Notes: generated by a model from the letters alone, not told the origin. A stretch of DNA of 64,000 nucleotides from Streptomyces sp. DSM 110735 (GCF_016482685.1 NZ_JACYHF010000005.1:1-64000); one strand, 5' to 3'. Shown: positions 19,473 through 33,083, numbered from the stretch's first letter. A program made the numbers and translations.

Positions 19473-20315
19473 TCAGGACCTGCGGGACCGGCGCTCGCGC
19501 CAGCGCTGGGGCGAGCCGGGCGCCGGGGCGGGACCCGGCTGGCAGGTGGGGCACCAGTAGGTGGGGCGCTCCTGGGAGCCGTCGCCCTGGTCGGCCACCC
19601 GGACGGAGGTGCCGCAGCGCAGACAGGGGCGGGGCGCGCGGCCGTACACGAAGAGGTCGTAGTGGTGCACCCCCGTCGTCTGGCGGACGGGGCGGTCGCG
19701 GTTGATCTCCAGGAGCCGCTGTGCCACCGCGGGCAACTGGGCGGCCCGGTCCGGGGGCAGTGCGCCGACCGGCAGCCAGGGGGTCACGCCGAGCAGGAAG
19801 CACAGCTCGCTCTTGTAGATGTTGCCGATACCGGCCAGGTTGCGCTGGTCGAGCAGGGCCTCGCCGAGGGGGCGGTCGGGGTCCCCCTGGAGATTGGCGA
19901 GGGCGAGTTCCGGGTTCCAGTCGGGGCCGAGCAGGTCGGGACCGAGGTGGCCCACCGCGCGCTCCTCGTCGGTGGTGCGCAGGAACTCCAGCACCTGGAG
20001 GCGGTAGCCGACGGCCGTGCGGTCGTCGGCGCCCAGGACGGCGCGGATCTGATGTCCGGGACCGCCGCGCCAGCGCTCGCCGGGGGCGTACACCTTCCAC
20101 GCGCCCTCCATGCGCAGATGCGTGTGCAGGGTCAGTCCGCCCTCGAAGCGGGTGAGCAGGTGCTTGCCGCGCGCGACGGTGCCAAGGACCGTACGACCGG
20201 TGAGGTCCAGCGTCGCGTACCTCGGCACCCGGAAGTCGCTACGGGTCAGCACCCGGCCCGCGAGCGCGGTGTGCAGCCGTTTCGCGGCCTGCCAGACCGT
20301 GTCACCTTCGGGCAT
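19473..20315 (-). CDS. nei: Fpg/Nei-family DNA glycosylase (Nei2-like)
   Basis: A base-excision repair enzyme for oxidised bases. The 280-residue protein begins MPEGDTV, giving the catalytic Pro2 and Glu3. It has the helix-two-turn-helix segment NLAGIGNIYKSE at about 165-176 and a C-terminal zinc finger (CLRC...CPTC, about 228-253). The PEGDT start is typical of Nei/endonuclease VIII rather than MutM/Fpg (PELPE). The Arg-rich tail (QRWRERRSRRS) may bind DNA. It lies downstream of lhr on the same strand with a 97-bp gap and may be cotranscribed. Confidence 0.9.
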   Translation of the reverse strand: MPEGDTVWQAAKRLHTALAGRVLTRSDFRVPRYATLDLTGRTVLGTVARGKHLLTRFEGGLTLHTHLRMEGAWKVYAPGERWRGGPGHQIRAVLGADDRTAVGYRLQVLEFLRTTDEERAVGHLGPDLLGPDWNPELALANLQGDPDRPLGEALLDQRNLAGIGNIYKSELCFLLGVTPWLPVGALPPDRAAQLPAVAQRLLEINRDRPVRQTTGVHHYDLFVYGRAPRPCLRCGTSVRVADQGDGSQERPTYWCPTCQPGPAPAPGSPQRWRERRSRRS

Positions 20316-20412
20316 GGCTCCAGCGTGCCACGGCGGGGCGTGGTGCGGCTCGGGTCACCCGGGTGCGGTCGGGGTCTCGGCGGTGCGCGGGTGCTGGGGT
20401 GCTCATCGGGGC

Positions 20413-25359
<4,947 letters not shown>

Positions 25360-25459
25360 GCATCCATCCTGCACCCCGCCACTGACAATCCGCCTGACCT
25401 GCGCAAACGGTACGGAAGCGGGCCGCGCGGACCGGCCGGTCGTGGCGGACAATGGGCGC

Positions 25460-26299
25460 ATGTCTTCAGGGGAGCGGGCGCGGTCGTCGACCGAGCGGGC
25501 ACGGCACTGGCGGTACGACGAACTGCCCGGTGTGGACCTGCTGCGCGCCCGCTACATCCGCAAGAGCTTCGTCCGGCACACCCACGAGCACTTCGTGATC
25601 GCCGCCATCGCCGACGGCGTCGAGGTCTTCCAGCACGGGGGCAGCGACGTCTCCGCGGGCGCCGGTGCCCTCGCGCTGGTCAACCCGGACACCCCGCACA
25701 CCGGCCGGGCAGGCGTCCCCGAGGGCTGGCGGTACGGCGCCATTTACCCCTCGCCCGAGGTGGTGGCGCGCATCGCCGCCGAGACGACCACGCTCCGGGG
25801 CACGCCGGGCTTCGTCACCCCGGTGCTCGACGACCCGTACGCCGCCCGCCTGGTCCACCAGGTGCTGCGCGCCGTCGACGAGGGCAACGCGCTGGCCGCC
25901 GACACCCTGCTGAGCGTGGCCGTGACCCGGCTGCTGCGGCTCAACGGGGGCGCGCTGCCCGAGCGGCGCCCCCGCAGCGCCGGAGCCTCGCTCGCCGCAC
26001 GCGCGCGTGCCGTGCTCCAGGAACGGATGGCCGCGCCGCCCACGCTGGAGCGGCTCGCCGCCGACCTCGGCACCAGCCCGTTCGCCCTGCTGCGCGCCTT
26101 CCGCGCCGCCTACGGGATGCCGCCGCACACCTGGCTGACCGACGCCCGGGTACGCCGTGCGCGGCTTCTCCTGGACGCGGGCAGCGCGCCCGCGGAGGTG
26201 GCCGTCGCCGTCGGCTTCACCGACCAGCCGCATCTGAACCGGCACTTCACCCGGATCGTGGGAGTGCCGCCGGGGGCGTACCGGCGCGAGCGTCACTAG
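25460..26299 (+). CDS. AraC-family transcriptional regulator
   Basis: The 279-residue regulator has an AraC-type cupin sensing domain at the N-terminus (SFVRHTHEHFVIAAI, about 35-50, and PDTPHTGRAG) and two helix-turn-helix motifs at the C-terminus (about 175-275), with the signature VAVAVGFTDQPHLNRHF. It is transcribed towards azlC with a 94-bp gap. AraC regulators of this cupin subgroup commonly control adjacent azlCD exporters, so it probably senses a small amino acid or analogue and activates export. It diverges from lhr across 100 bp. Confidence 0.9.
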   Translation: MSSGERARSSTERARHWRYDELPGVDLLRARYIRKSFVRHTHEHFVIAAIADGVEVFQHGGSDVSAGAGALALVNPDTPHTGRAGVPEGWRYGAIYPSPEVVARIAAETTTLRGTPGFVTPVLDDPYAARLVHQVLRAVDEGNALAADTLLSVAVTRLLRLNGGALPERRPRSAGASLAARARAVLQERMAAPPTLERLAADLGTSPFALLRAFRAAYGMPPHTWLTDARVRRARLLLDAGSAPAEVAVAVGFTDQPHLNRHFTRIVGVPPGAYRRERH

Positions 26300-26393
26300 A
26301 GGCGCGGAACGGCACCGGAGGTCGAGGACGGGTCCGGGGCGGGCGCAAGAACGTACAAGACCCGCGCGCGCGAGCGGCCGTAGCGTCCGGGGC

Positions 26394-27170
26394 GTGGCAC
26401 AGCAACAGACAGCACTCGCGAACAGGGCCGCCCAAGGCGCGGCACGGCCGGACAGCGCCGTCGTACGGGACGCCCTCGGGGTGGGCGTCGCCGTCGGGCT
26501 CTCCGGATTCGCCTTCGGCGTCACCTCGGCCGGCAGCGGGCTCGGGCTGCTCCAGACCTGCGCGCTCAGCCTCCTGGTGTTCACCGGCGCCTCGCAGTTC
26601 GCCCTTGTCGGGGCGCTCGCGGCCGGAGGCAGCCCGTTCACGGCCGCCGCCGGGGCGTTCTTCCTGGGCGTGCGCAACGCGTTCTACGGACTGCGCCTCT
26701 CCCAGGTGCTGGCCCTCCCGCGCGCGCTCAGGCCGCTCGCCGCGCAGTGGGTGATCGACGAGACCACCGCCGTCACCCTGGCGCAGCGCGACCGGCGCGG
26801 CGCGCGGCTCGGCTTCACCGTCACCGGGCTCAGCCTGTACGTGCTGTGGAACCTGACCACGCTGCTCGGCGCGCTGGGCGCCCGCGCCATCGGGGACACC
26901 GACGCCTGGGGTCTGGACGCCGCCGGACCCGCCGTGTTCCTGGCCCTGCTCGCGCCCATGCTGCGCACCACCACCGAGCGCGCGGTCGCGGGCCTCGCGG
27001 TCCTGCTCGGACTCGGTCTGCTGCCCGTACTGCCCGCCGGGGTGCCGGTCCTGGTGGCGGCGCTCGCGGCACCGCTGGCCCTGCTCGCGGAGCGCCGCGT
27101 CACCGGCCGGGGCGGCGAGGGCATACCCGACCCGGCCGCACTGCCGGACGACTCCGAGGAGAACCGTTGA
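26394..27170 (+). CDS. azlC: AzlC-family branched-chain amino acid permease
   Basis: The 258-residue inner-membrane protein is the large subunit of the AzlCD exporter for branched-chain amino acids and analogues. Signature segments include TSAGSGLGLLQTCALSLLVF, then FTGASQFALVGA, and the GAFFLGVRNAFYGL region; six or seven membrane segments are evident. The GTG start at 26394 lacks a Shine-Dalgarno. TAGCGT at 26381-26386 could be a -10 that makes this transcript leaderless. It overlaps azlD by four bases. Confidence 0.9.
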   Translation: MAQQQTALANRAAQGAARPDSAVVRDALGVGVAVGLSGFAFGVTSAGSGLGLLQTCALSLLVFTGASQFALVGALAAGGSPFTAAAGAFFLGVRNAFYGLRLSQVLALPRALRPLAAQWVIDETTAVTLAQRDRRGARLGFTVTGLSLYVLWNLTTLLGALGARAIGDTDAWGLDAAGPAVFLALLAPMLRTTTERAVAGLAVLLGLGLLPVLPAGVPVLVAALAAPLALLAERRVTGRGGEGIPDPAALPDDSEENR

Positions 27171-27475
27171 ACACCTGGATCGCGATCGGCGCGACCGCCC
27201 TCGGCTGCTACGCCGTCAAGCTCGCCGGACTCCTCGTCCCCGCCGGAGCCATGGAACGCCCCCTGGTACGGCGCCTCGCCGCCCTGCTCCCGGTCGCCCT
27301 CCTGGCCGCGCTCACGGCCCAGCAGACCTTCGCCGACGGCCACACGCTGGTCCTGGACGCCCGCGCGGCCGGTGTCGCGGCGGCTGCCGTCGCCCTGGTG
27401 CTGCGCGCGCCGTTCCTGGTGGTGGTCGCGGCGGCCGTGGCGGTGACGGCGGGGGTGCGGATGCTCGGTGGGTGA
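27167..27475 (+). CDS. azlD: AzlD-family transporter small subunit
   Basis: The 102-residue protein has four hydrophobic segments and is the small partner of AzlC. The start is a TTG at 27167 that overlaps the azlC stop (TTGA). This start is supported because the frame from it encodes NTWIAIGATALGCYAVKLAG, the expected AzlD N-terminus, and because GAGGAG lies 7 bp upstream. Internal ATG starts would remove the first membrane segment. Confidence 0.9.
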   Translation: MNTWIAIGATALGCYAVKLAGLLVPAGAMERPLVRRLAALLPVALLAALTAQQTFADGHTLVLDARAAGVAAAAVALVLRAPFLVVVAAAVAVTAGVRMLGG

Positions 27476-27487
27476 CGGGAGCCGTCG

Positions 27488-28432
27488 TCAGCCCACGTAG
27501 CGGCCGTACGCCCGCAGGGTGCGCAGCGCGTCGATCGTCACGGCCGGGCGCGCCTCCAGGGCCGGTGCGGGCGCCCACTCACGCCAGCGGACCGGCCAGC
27601 CGCCGTCCTCCTGCTGCTCGGCGGCGAGGAAGTCCAGGGAGCGGTTCATCTCCTCGTCGGTGAACCACGCGCGCGCGAGCGACTCCGGGGTGCGGGCGAA
27701 GTCGTGCGGGAAGTGGTGCTCGTCCGGGGCGTAGCCGGTGGCGACCGGGTACGCGTCGAGGCGGTCCGGCTCCAGCGCCGCGAGCCGCTGTTCGCGCACC
27801 ATGCGCCCGAGCCGGTCGGCTGCCGCCTGCGCGCGCGGGCGGTCGGGCGCGGAGTCCAGGAAGGCCACGGCCGCCTCCACCTCGTACGGGTGGGACTTCT
27901 CCAGCGACTCCACCGCCTCCCAGCAGAAGTCGGTGGCCCGGAACAGCCACGCGTGCCACACCTCGTTGCGGTGCAGCAGCCCCACCACGGGACCGGTCGC
28001 GAGCAGCTCGCTCGGCGGATCGTCCACGACAGGCACGAACGGCGCCGCCGGATAGCCGCGCTGGGAGGGGTCCACGGCGGGCAGCGCGCCGTCCATGGTG
28101 GACACCGACGTCAGATAGCGGCACAGCCGCTCCACCCGCTGACCGCCGCAGCGGCCGACCGCGTCCAGCACGCGCAGCGCGCGGGCGGTGTGCAGCGGCT
28201 GGCTCACCGGACCGCGCAGATCGGGTTCGAGGGCGTGGCCGTACCCGCCGTCGTCGTTGCGATAGGCGTCCAGCGCCGCCTCCACCGGGTCGGCGGCGCC
28301 GTTCAGGAAGTGGAACGCGAAGAGCCGCTGCTCCAGTACGCGCGCGGTGAGCCAGACGAACTGCTCGGCACGGAAGAGCGGGGAGTGCGCCGGGGGCACG
28401 AGGGGGCGTGGGGTGGTTCCCGAGTCGGACAT
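27488..28432 (-). CDS. terpenoid-cyclase-like alpha/alpha-barrel protein
   Basis: The 314-residue protein resembles half of a squalene-hopene cyclase or prenyltransferase barrel. Repeats of the type DGGYGHALEPDLRG (about 60-73) and QEDGGWPVRWREW (about 275-287) resemble QW motifs. The cyclase catalytic motif DxDD is not present, so it is unlikely to cyclise squalene. Similar short proteins are common in Streptomyces without known function; a structural or binding role is possible. It is convergent with azlD (12 bp between stops) and divergent from the DUF3046 gene (79 bp). Confidence 0.75.
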   Translation of the reverse strand: MSDSGTTPRPLVPPAHSPLFRAEQFVWLTARVLEQRLFAFHFLNGAADPVEAALDAYRNDDGGYGHALEPDLRGPVSQPLHTARALRVLDAVGRCGGQRVERLCRYLTSVSTMDGALPAVDPSQRGYPAAPFVPVVDDPPSELLATGPVVGLLHRNEVWHAWLFRATDFCWEAVESLEKSHPYEVEAAVAFLDSAPDRPRAQAAADRLGRMVREQRLAALEPDRLDAYPVATGYAPDEHHFPHDFARTPESLARAWFTDEEMNRSLDFLAAEQQEDGGWPVRWREWAPAPALEARPAVTIDALRTLRAYGRYVG

Positions 28433-28511
28433 GGGTCAGACCGTAGGGCGCGACGCGCTCCTTGTGGACGGTCCCGGACAGGGGCACCCCCGAGGGCGGG
28501 ATACTGGAGTC

Positions 28512-28706
28512 ATGCGGTTGACGGTCTTCTGGCAGCGGATGGCGGAACACTTCGGCACGGGATACGCCGAGATGTTCGCGCGCGACCATGTCATGTCCGA
28601 ACTGGGCGGACGTACGGTGAACGAGGCGCTGGACGCGGGCTGGGCCGCCAAGGACGTGTGGCGGGTGGTGTGCTCGGTCATGGACGTGCCAGGCGAGAAG
28701 CGCTGA
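28512..28706 (+). CDS. DUF3046 family protein
   Basis: The 64-residue protein has the family pattern MRLTVFWQRMAEHFG...YAEMFARDHVMSELGGRTVNEAL...WRVVCSVMDVP. Members occur next to recA in many actinobacteria (Rv2738c in M. tuberculosis) and have no known function. Here five genes separate it from recA. GGAG lies 4-5 bp before the ATG at 28512. Confidence 0.88.
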   Translation: MRLTVFWQRMAEHFGTGYAEMFARDHVMSELGGRTVNEALDAGWAAKDVWRVVCSVMDVPGEKR

Positions 28707-28870
28707 TATACGCGCACCTGCGATGACCTGCCGCATCGGCCGGAAGACACCCGCGAAATACGCGGATCGCCCGGCCGCGGGGGCCGCCCGAGGGCGTATG
28801 TGTCCACGGTCATAGGCCGAGCCCGCCCCGAGCGGCACCGGCTGTCGGCGGCGTGGGCGAGACTTGGCGC

Positions 28871-30130
28871 GTGGCACCTACTGACGACCTCGACGACCGG
28901 CCCACGGCATCCCCGTCCGGGCCCGCGGCGCCTCCGGCCGAACCGGTGGCACCCGCCGTTGCGCCGGCCGACGGCACCACCCTGCGCAACGCCAGGATGC
29001 CGCGCTGGCTGCCGCGCGCCATGGTGCTCGCGCTCGCGCTGATCGCCACCTTCCAGTTCGGAAGCTGGGCCTTCCACCAGTTGACCGGGCTGCTGATCAA
29101 CATCCTGATCGCGTTCTTCCTGTCCCTCGCGATCGAACCGGCCGTCAGCCGGATGTCCGCGCGCGGGATGCGCCGGGGACTCGCCACCTTCCTGGTCTTC
29201 CTCGGTCTCGCGGTCGTCACGGCGGGTTTCGTCACCCTGCTCGGCTCGATGCTGGCCGGACAGATCATCAAGATGATCGAGGGTTTCCCGGAGTACCTGG
29301 ACTCGTTGATCAACTGGATCAACCAGACCTTCCACACGCAGCTCAAGAGGGTGGACGTGCAGGAGGGACTGCTGCACTCCGACTGGCTGCGCAAGTACGC
29401 GCAGAACAGCGCGGCCGGTGTCCTCGACGTGTCCGCCCAGGTGCTCGGCGGGCTCTTCCAGCTCCTCACGGTCGGACTGTTCTCGTTCTACTTCGCCGCC
29501 GACGGACCCCGGCTGCGGCGCGGACTGTGCTCGGTGCTGCCGCCCGCGCGCCAGGCCGAGGTGCTGCGCGCGTGGGAGATCGCCGTCGACAAGACCGGCG
29601 GCTACATCTATTCGCGCGGCCTCATGGCGCTCATCTCCGGCGTCGCCCACTACGTCCTGCTCCAGGCACTCGGCGTGCCGTACGCGCCCGTGCTCGGCGT
29701 CTGGGTGGGCCTGGTCTCGCAGTTCATACCGACCATCGGCACCTACCTCGCGGGCGCGCTGCCGATGCTGATCGCGTTCACCGTGGCGCCCTGGTACGCG
29801 GTGTGGGTGCTGGTCTTCGTCGTGGTCTACCAGCAGTTCGAGAACTACATGCTCCAGCCCAAGCTGACCTCCAAGACCGTCGACATCCACCCGGCGGTGG
29901 CCTTCGGCTCGGTCATCGCGGGCACCGCCCTGCTCGGCGCGGTCGGCGCCCTGATCGCCATCCCGGCGGTCGCCACGCTCCAGGCGTTCCTCGGCGCCTA
30001 CGTGAAGCGCTACAAGGTCACGGACGACCCGCGCGTCCAGGGACACCGTCTGCGCGCGAACCGGCCCGGGATGCTTCCCCGCCTGCTGTGGGCGCGCGAG
30101 CGGCCGACGGAGGAGAAGGCGCCGTCCTGA
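28871..30130 (+). CDS. AI-2E family transporter (PerM type)
   Basis: The 419-residue membrane protein has a Pro/Ala-rich N-terminal tail (about 1-45) and about eight membrane segments. The family core includes LINILIAFFLSLAIEPAV and, near the end, FVVVYQQFENYMLQPKLTSK with the GSVIAGTALLGAVGALIAIP region. The family exports varied small molecules, and the AI-2 name does not fix the substrate. The GTG at 28871 (VAPTDDLDD) is chosen over GTG 28853; neither has a clear Shine-Dalgarno, so a leaderless message is possible. Confidence 0.88.
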   Translation: MAPTDDLDDRPTASPSGPAAPPAEPVAPAVAPADGTTLRNARMPRWLPRAMVLALALIATFQFGSWAFHQLTGLLINILIAFFLSLAIEPAVSRMSARGMRRGLATFLVFLGLAVVTAGFVTLLGSMLAGQIIKMIEGFPEYLDSLINWINQTFHTQLKRVDVQEGLLHSDWLRKYAQNSAAGVLDVSAQVLGGLFQLLTVGLFSFYFAADGPRLRRGLCSVLPPARQAEVLRAWEIAVDKTGGYIYSRGLMALISGVAHYVLLQALGVPYAPVLGVWVGLVSQFIPTIGTYLAGALPMLIAFTVAPWYAVWVLVFVVVYQQFENYMLQPKLTSKTVDIHPAVAFGSVIAGTALLGAVGALIAIPAVATLQAFLGAYVKRYKVTDDPRVQGHRLRANRPGMLPRLLWARERPTEEKAPS

Positions 30131-30154
30131 CCAGGCGGGCCGTGGCGGGCCGTC

Positions 30155-30910
30155 TCAGTACGCCAGCACGGCCCACACCACGGCTCCCGCGACCGCCACG
30201 ACGTAGCACCCGGTGGCCGCCGCCACGATCCGCCACCGGGTCCGCGCGCTCGCGGTGGTGCGGGACAGCAGCCACGCCAGCACCGGCAGGACCATTACGG
30301 CGTGCAGGCTCACCCCGTGCAGCGGCTTCAGCGGCGCCGTCGAGTGATAGGCGACCTCCTGGTGACCGGTGCGGGTGAGGACGACCCCGCGCGCGATCAT
30401 GACGGCGCCCGAGGCCAGCGCCACCAGCAGGATCGCGAACCCGGAGCGCACCGCGAGCGCCATCCCCGCAGGTCCGCCGGGACGCCGCCGGAAGGACGCG
30501 ACGGCGAAGACGCCGAGCACCACCACCAGGACGCCGCCCCCGACCGCGAGCATCATGGACACGCCCGTGTCGAACGGCGTCTCCATGTTCAGATGCGAGG
30601 GCACCCGCCGCCACGCCTGGAGCGTGATCCCGCCGACCTCCACCACACAGTCGGCGGCGAACACGCCGAGCAGCACCACGCGCGTGCGCGCGCCGAGCCG
30701 CACGTACGACGTGACCCAGGCGACGGCCATGAGCGTCACCCCGAAGGACAGCCCGAACGTGACCGGCTTGCGCCAGGAGACCGGTCCGTCCCACGGTCCG
30801 CCGTCGACCGCGAACACCACCAGATGAACGAGACCGGAGAGCACGAGCAGCAGCCCGGTCACATGGCAGAGGCGTTCTACGGCGCGTACGGCGGGGCGTG
30901 GATTGTTCAT
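30155..30910 (-). CDS. multi-pass membrane protein of unknown function
   Basis: The 251-residue protein has about seven predicted membrane segments, starting with LCHVTGLLLVLSGLVHLVVF. Charged residues lie mainly in the loops, for example SWRKPV and SFRRRPGG. I do not recognise a family. It is transcribed in the same direction as the upstream regulator and reductase (31001-32871). Two identical palindromes lie 34-64 bp before its ATG. Confidence 0.8.
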   Translation of the reverse strand: MNNPRPAVRAVERLCHVTGLLLVLSGLVHLVVFAVDGGPWDGPVSWRKPVTFGLSFGVTLMAVAWVTSYVRLGARTRVVLLGVFAADCVVEVGGITLQAWRRVPSHLNMETPFDTGVSMMLAVGGGVLVVVLGVFAVASFRRRPGGPAGMALAVRSGFAILLVALASGAVMIARGVVLTRTGHQEVAYHSTAPLKPLHGVSLHAVMVLPVLAWLLSRTTASARTRWRIVAAATGCYVVAVAGAVVWAVLAY

Positions 30911-30943
30911 GCGCCTAGGCTTCCGGCGGCGCCCGACGCGGTC

Positions 30944-30974
30944 GTCGTACGACCGGAGGCACCTGTCGTACGAC
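30944..30974. promoter_or_regulatory. twin GTCGTACGAC palindromes, likely operator
   Basis: The 10-bp palindrome GTCGTACGAC occurs twice (30944-30953 and 30965-30974), with centres 21 bp apart. That is two helical turns, so both face the same side of the helix. They sit in the 90-bp gap before the membrane protein gene at 30910. This is the geometry of a cooperative dimer-binding operator; the adjacent regulator gene is the first candidate. Confidence 0.55.
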
Positions 30975-31000
30975 GCCGGGAGCAGGCGGCTCAGGGCGGC

Positions 31001-31807
31001 TCAGCCGTCGGCGAGCAGGCGCAGGCGGTCGGCGGAGGGGGAGCCCGGGTCGGCGTGGTAGACCACGATGAGCTGACGGGCCCGCGGGCGGAGCAGCTTC
31101 TCGTAGCGCAGCTCCAGGTCGCCGACGACCGGGTGGCGCAGCAGGGTGTGGCCGGTGTCGCGGCGGCGGACCTCGCGGCGCGCCCACAGGGCGGCGAACC
31201 GCTCGCTGGCGAGGGTGAGTTCGCCGATGGTCTCCAGGAGGGCGGGATCGGGGTCCTCCACGTCGAGCATGGCGCGCAGACCGGAGACCGCCTTGGCGGT
31301 CATCTCGTCCCAGTGCGGGTACAGCGCGCGCATCCCCGGTTCCAGAAAGGCGGCGCGCAGCGGGTCGGACCCCACGGCGAAGAACGGGCACAGCAGCACC
31401 GCCAGGCGGTTCGCCGCGACCACCCGGCCGCCGGTGCCCTGCGCGTAGGCGGGAGTGTCCGGCCAACTGTCCAGGAGCGCCTGCGGGGCGTCCTGCTCGG
31501 TACGCGCGCGTATGCGGCGTCGGCTCCGGGGTGCGGACGCCGTACGGGCGAGGCGGTGGAGATAGGCGACCGCGTCCTCGTCGAGCCGCAGCGCGCCCGC
31601 GAGCCCGGCGAGGATCTGGTCGGAGGGATTGAGATTGCGGCCCTGCTCCAGGCGCAGGTAGTACTCGGGACTGATCCCGGCGAGCTGCGCGACCTCCTCG
31701 CGGCGCAGCCCGGGCACCCGGCGGCGGCTCCCCGCGGGCAGCCCCGCCTCCTCCGGACCGATCCGGGCGCGCCGGGCCCGCAGGAACTCGCCCAGGGTGT
31801 CTGCCAT
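31001..31807 (-). CDS. XRE/MmyB-type transcriptional regulator
   Basis: The 268-residue regulator has an N-terminal XRE helix-turn-helix (about 28-90: VPGLRREEVAQLAGIS, then YYLRLEQGRNLNPS) and a C-terminal MmyB-like ligand-binding domain (about 105-265) with the typical NRLAVLLCPFF and DPGSPSADRLRLLA ends. In Streptomyces this family usually controls an adjacent oxidoreductase gene and the C-terminal domain is thought to bind fatty-acid-like ligands. It lies 35 bp downstream of the reductase in the same direction. The ATG at 31807 was chosen; GTG at 31819 is possible. Confidence 0.87.
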   Translation of the reverse strand: MADTLGEFLRARRARIGPEEAGLPAGSRRRVPGLRREEVAQLAGISPEYYLRLEQGRNLNPSDQILAGLAGALRLDEDAVAYLHRLARTASAPRSRRRIRARTEQDAPQALLDSWPDTPAYAQGTGGRVVAANRLAVLLCPFFAVGSDPLRAAFLEPGMRALYPHWDEMTAKAVSGLRAMLDVEDPDPALLETIGELTLASERFAALWARREVRRRDTGHTLLRHPVVGDLELRYEKLLRPRARQLIVVYHADPGSPSADRLRLLADG

Positions 31808-31842
31808 GTCGTGCGTCACGCCTTCGACGCTAACCGCTCGCG

Positions 31843-32871
31843 TCAGCCGGTCAGCAGTCCGAGACGGAGCAGGCTCTCGCCGGTGGCCACGACAGCCTCC
31901 TCGTTCGAGCGCGGGGACCAGCCCAGCTCCTCGCGGGCTCTGGCGTGGGAGGCCCTGCGCACGACGCCCAGTTGCGGCACCGTCTCGCGCAGCGCCGGAC
32001 GGACCGTGGCGAGCAGCCGCAGCAGCCAGGCGGGGGCGGTCTTGGTGGGCGTCCGGTCGGCGGCGGCGCCGAGCCCGGCACGCAGCGCGGCGGCGATCCC
32101 GTGGAACGAGACCGGCTCGCCCGCCAGCGCGAGATAGCGCTTCCCGGCGGCCTGCGGAGCCGTCATGGCACGCACATGGAGATCGGCCACGTCCCGCACG
32201 TCGACCGTGTTGGTCCACAGGGGCGGCGCCACCCGCATCCCGCCGGTCAGCATGGTGTGCACGATCCGGATGGAGGCGGCGTAGTCCGGACCCAGCACCG
32301 GTCCGAAGATCCCCACCGGGTTGATCACGGTCAGCTCCAGCCCGCCGCCCTCGCTGCCGACGAAGTCCCAGGCGGCCCGTTCCGCGAGCGCCTTGGACTT
32401 GACGTACGGGGTGACGTCCGCGCCGGAGGGGTCCGTCCAGTCGTCCTCGGTGAACACGCGCGCGGTACGGCCGTGTCCGTAACCCACCGCCGCGAACGAC
32501 GAGGTCAGCACGGTGCGCCGGACACCGGCGGCGCGGGCGGCGCGCAGCACGCGCAGCGCTCCGTCGCGGGCTGGGACGATCACCTCGTCCTCGTCGCGCG
32601 GCTGGGTCGCGGGGAAGGGGGACGCCAGGTGCAGGACGTGCTCGGCGCCCGCCACGGCCCGGTCCCAGCCCTCGTCCGAGCCGAGGTCCGCCACCACGCA
32701 CCGCACACCGTCCCGTCCCGGCGCCCCGGCGGCGGCGAGCATCCGGCCGACCTCGGGCTCGCGGCCGGGGGAGCGGACCGTGGTGGTGACGGTGTGCCCG
32801 GCCGTCAGGAGCCGGGCGATCGTGTGGGCGCCGAGGAATCCGGTGCCTCCGGTGACGAGTACATGTGCCAT
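31843..32871 (-). CDS. NAD-dependent epimerase/dihydroflavonol reductase-like protein
   Basis: The 342-residue extended short-chain dehydrogenase has the NAD(P) motif VTGGTGFLGAH near residue 6 and the catalytic YVKSK (YxxxK) after DVTPY. Segments LTSSFAAVGYG and NPVGIFGPVLG are typical of the dihydroflavonol-4-reductase-like class. The substrate is unknown, probably a small aldehyde or ketone. The ATG at 32871 places the dinucleotide fold at the N-terminus; the longer upstream frame is Pro-rich and not conserved in type. It is probably cotranscribed with the MmyB-type regulator. Confidence 0.87.
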   Translation of the reverse strand: MAHVLVTGGTGFLGAHTIARLLTAGHTVTTTVRSPGREPEVGRMLAAAGAPGRDGVRCVVADLGSDEGWDRAVAGAEHVLHLASPFPATQPRDEDEVIVPARDGALRVLRAARAAGVRRTVLTSSFAAVGYGHGRTARVFTEDDWTDPSGADVTPYVKSKALAERAAWDFVGSEGGGLELTVINPVGIFGPVLGPDYAASIRIVHTMLTGGMRVAPPLWTNTVDVRDVADLHVRAMTAPQAAGKRYLALAGEPVSFHGIAAALRAGLGAAADRTPTKTAPAWLLRLLATVRPALRETVPQLGVVRRASHARAREELGWSPRSNEEAVVATGESLLRLGLLTG

Positions 32872-32942
32872 GGCCTCAGGGTCGCGGGAGCGGTCGGTGG
32901 GCTCCAGATCCCGTGGATACCAGTACTCGCGGGGACAGGATC

Positions 32943-32997
32943 GGGGTGCCGGGGGTGGCGGGGGTGCGGGGTGCCGAGGGTGGCGGGGCGTCTGGGG
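32943..32997 (+). repeat. G-run tract with G-quadruplex potential
   Basis: Eight runs of three to five G (for example ggggg-tggc-ggggg-tgc-gggg) lie within 55 bp on the plus strand, in imperfect copies of ggggtgcc and ggggtggc. The tract lies in the 212-bp gap between the divergent reductase and thioesterase-like genes. Confidence 0.6.
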
Positions 32998-33083
32998 TGA
33001 TCGAGGGGCCGCGTGCTGGTCCAAGATCCGGTGCTGGCACGCTGGCCCTGCCCGATCCGTTCGGCCGAGAGGTGAGTGTCTTC

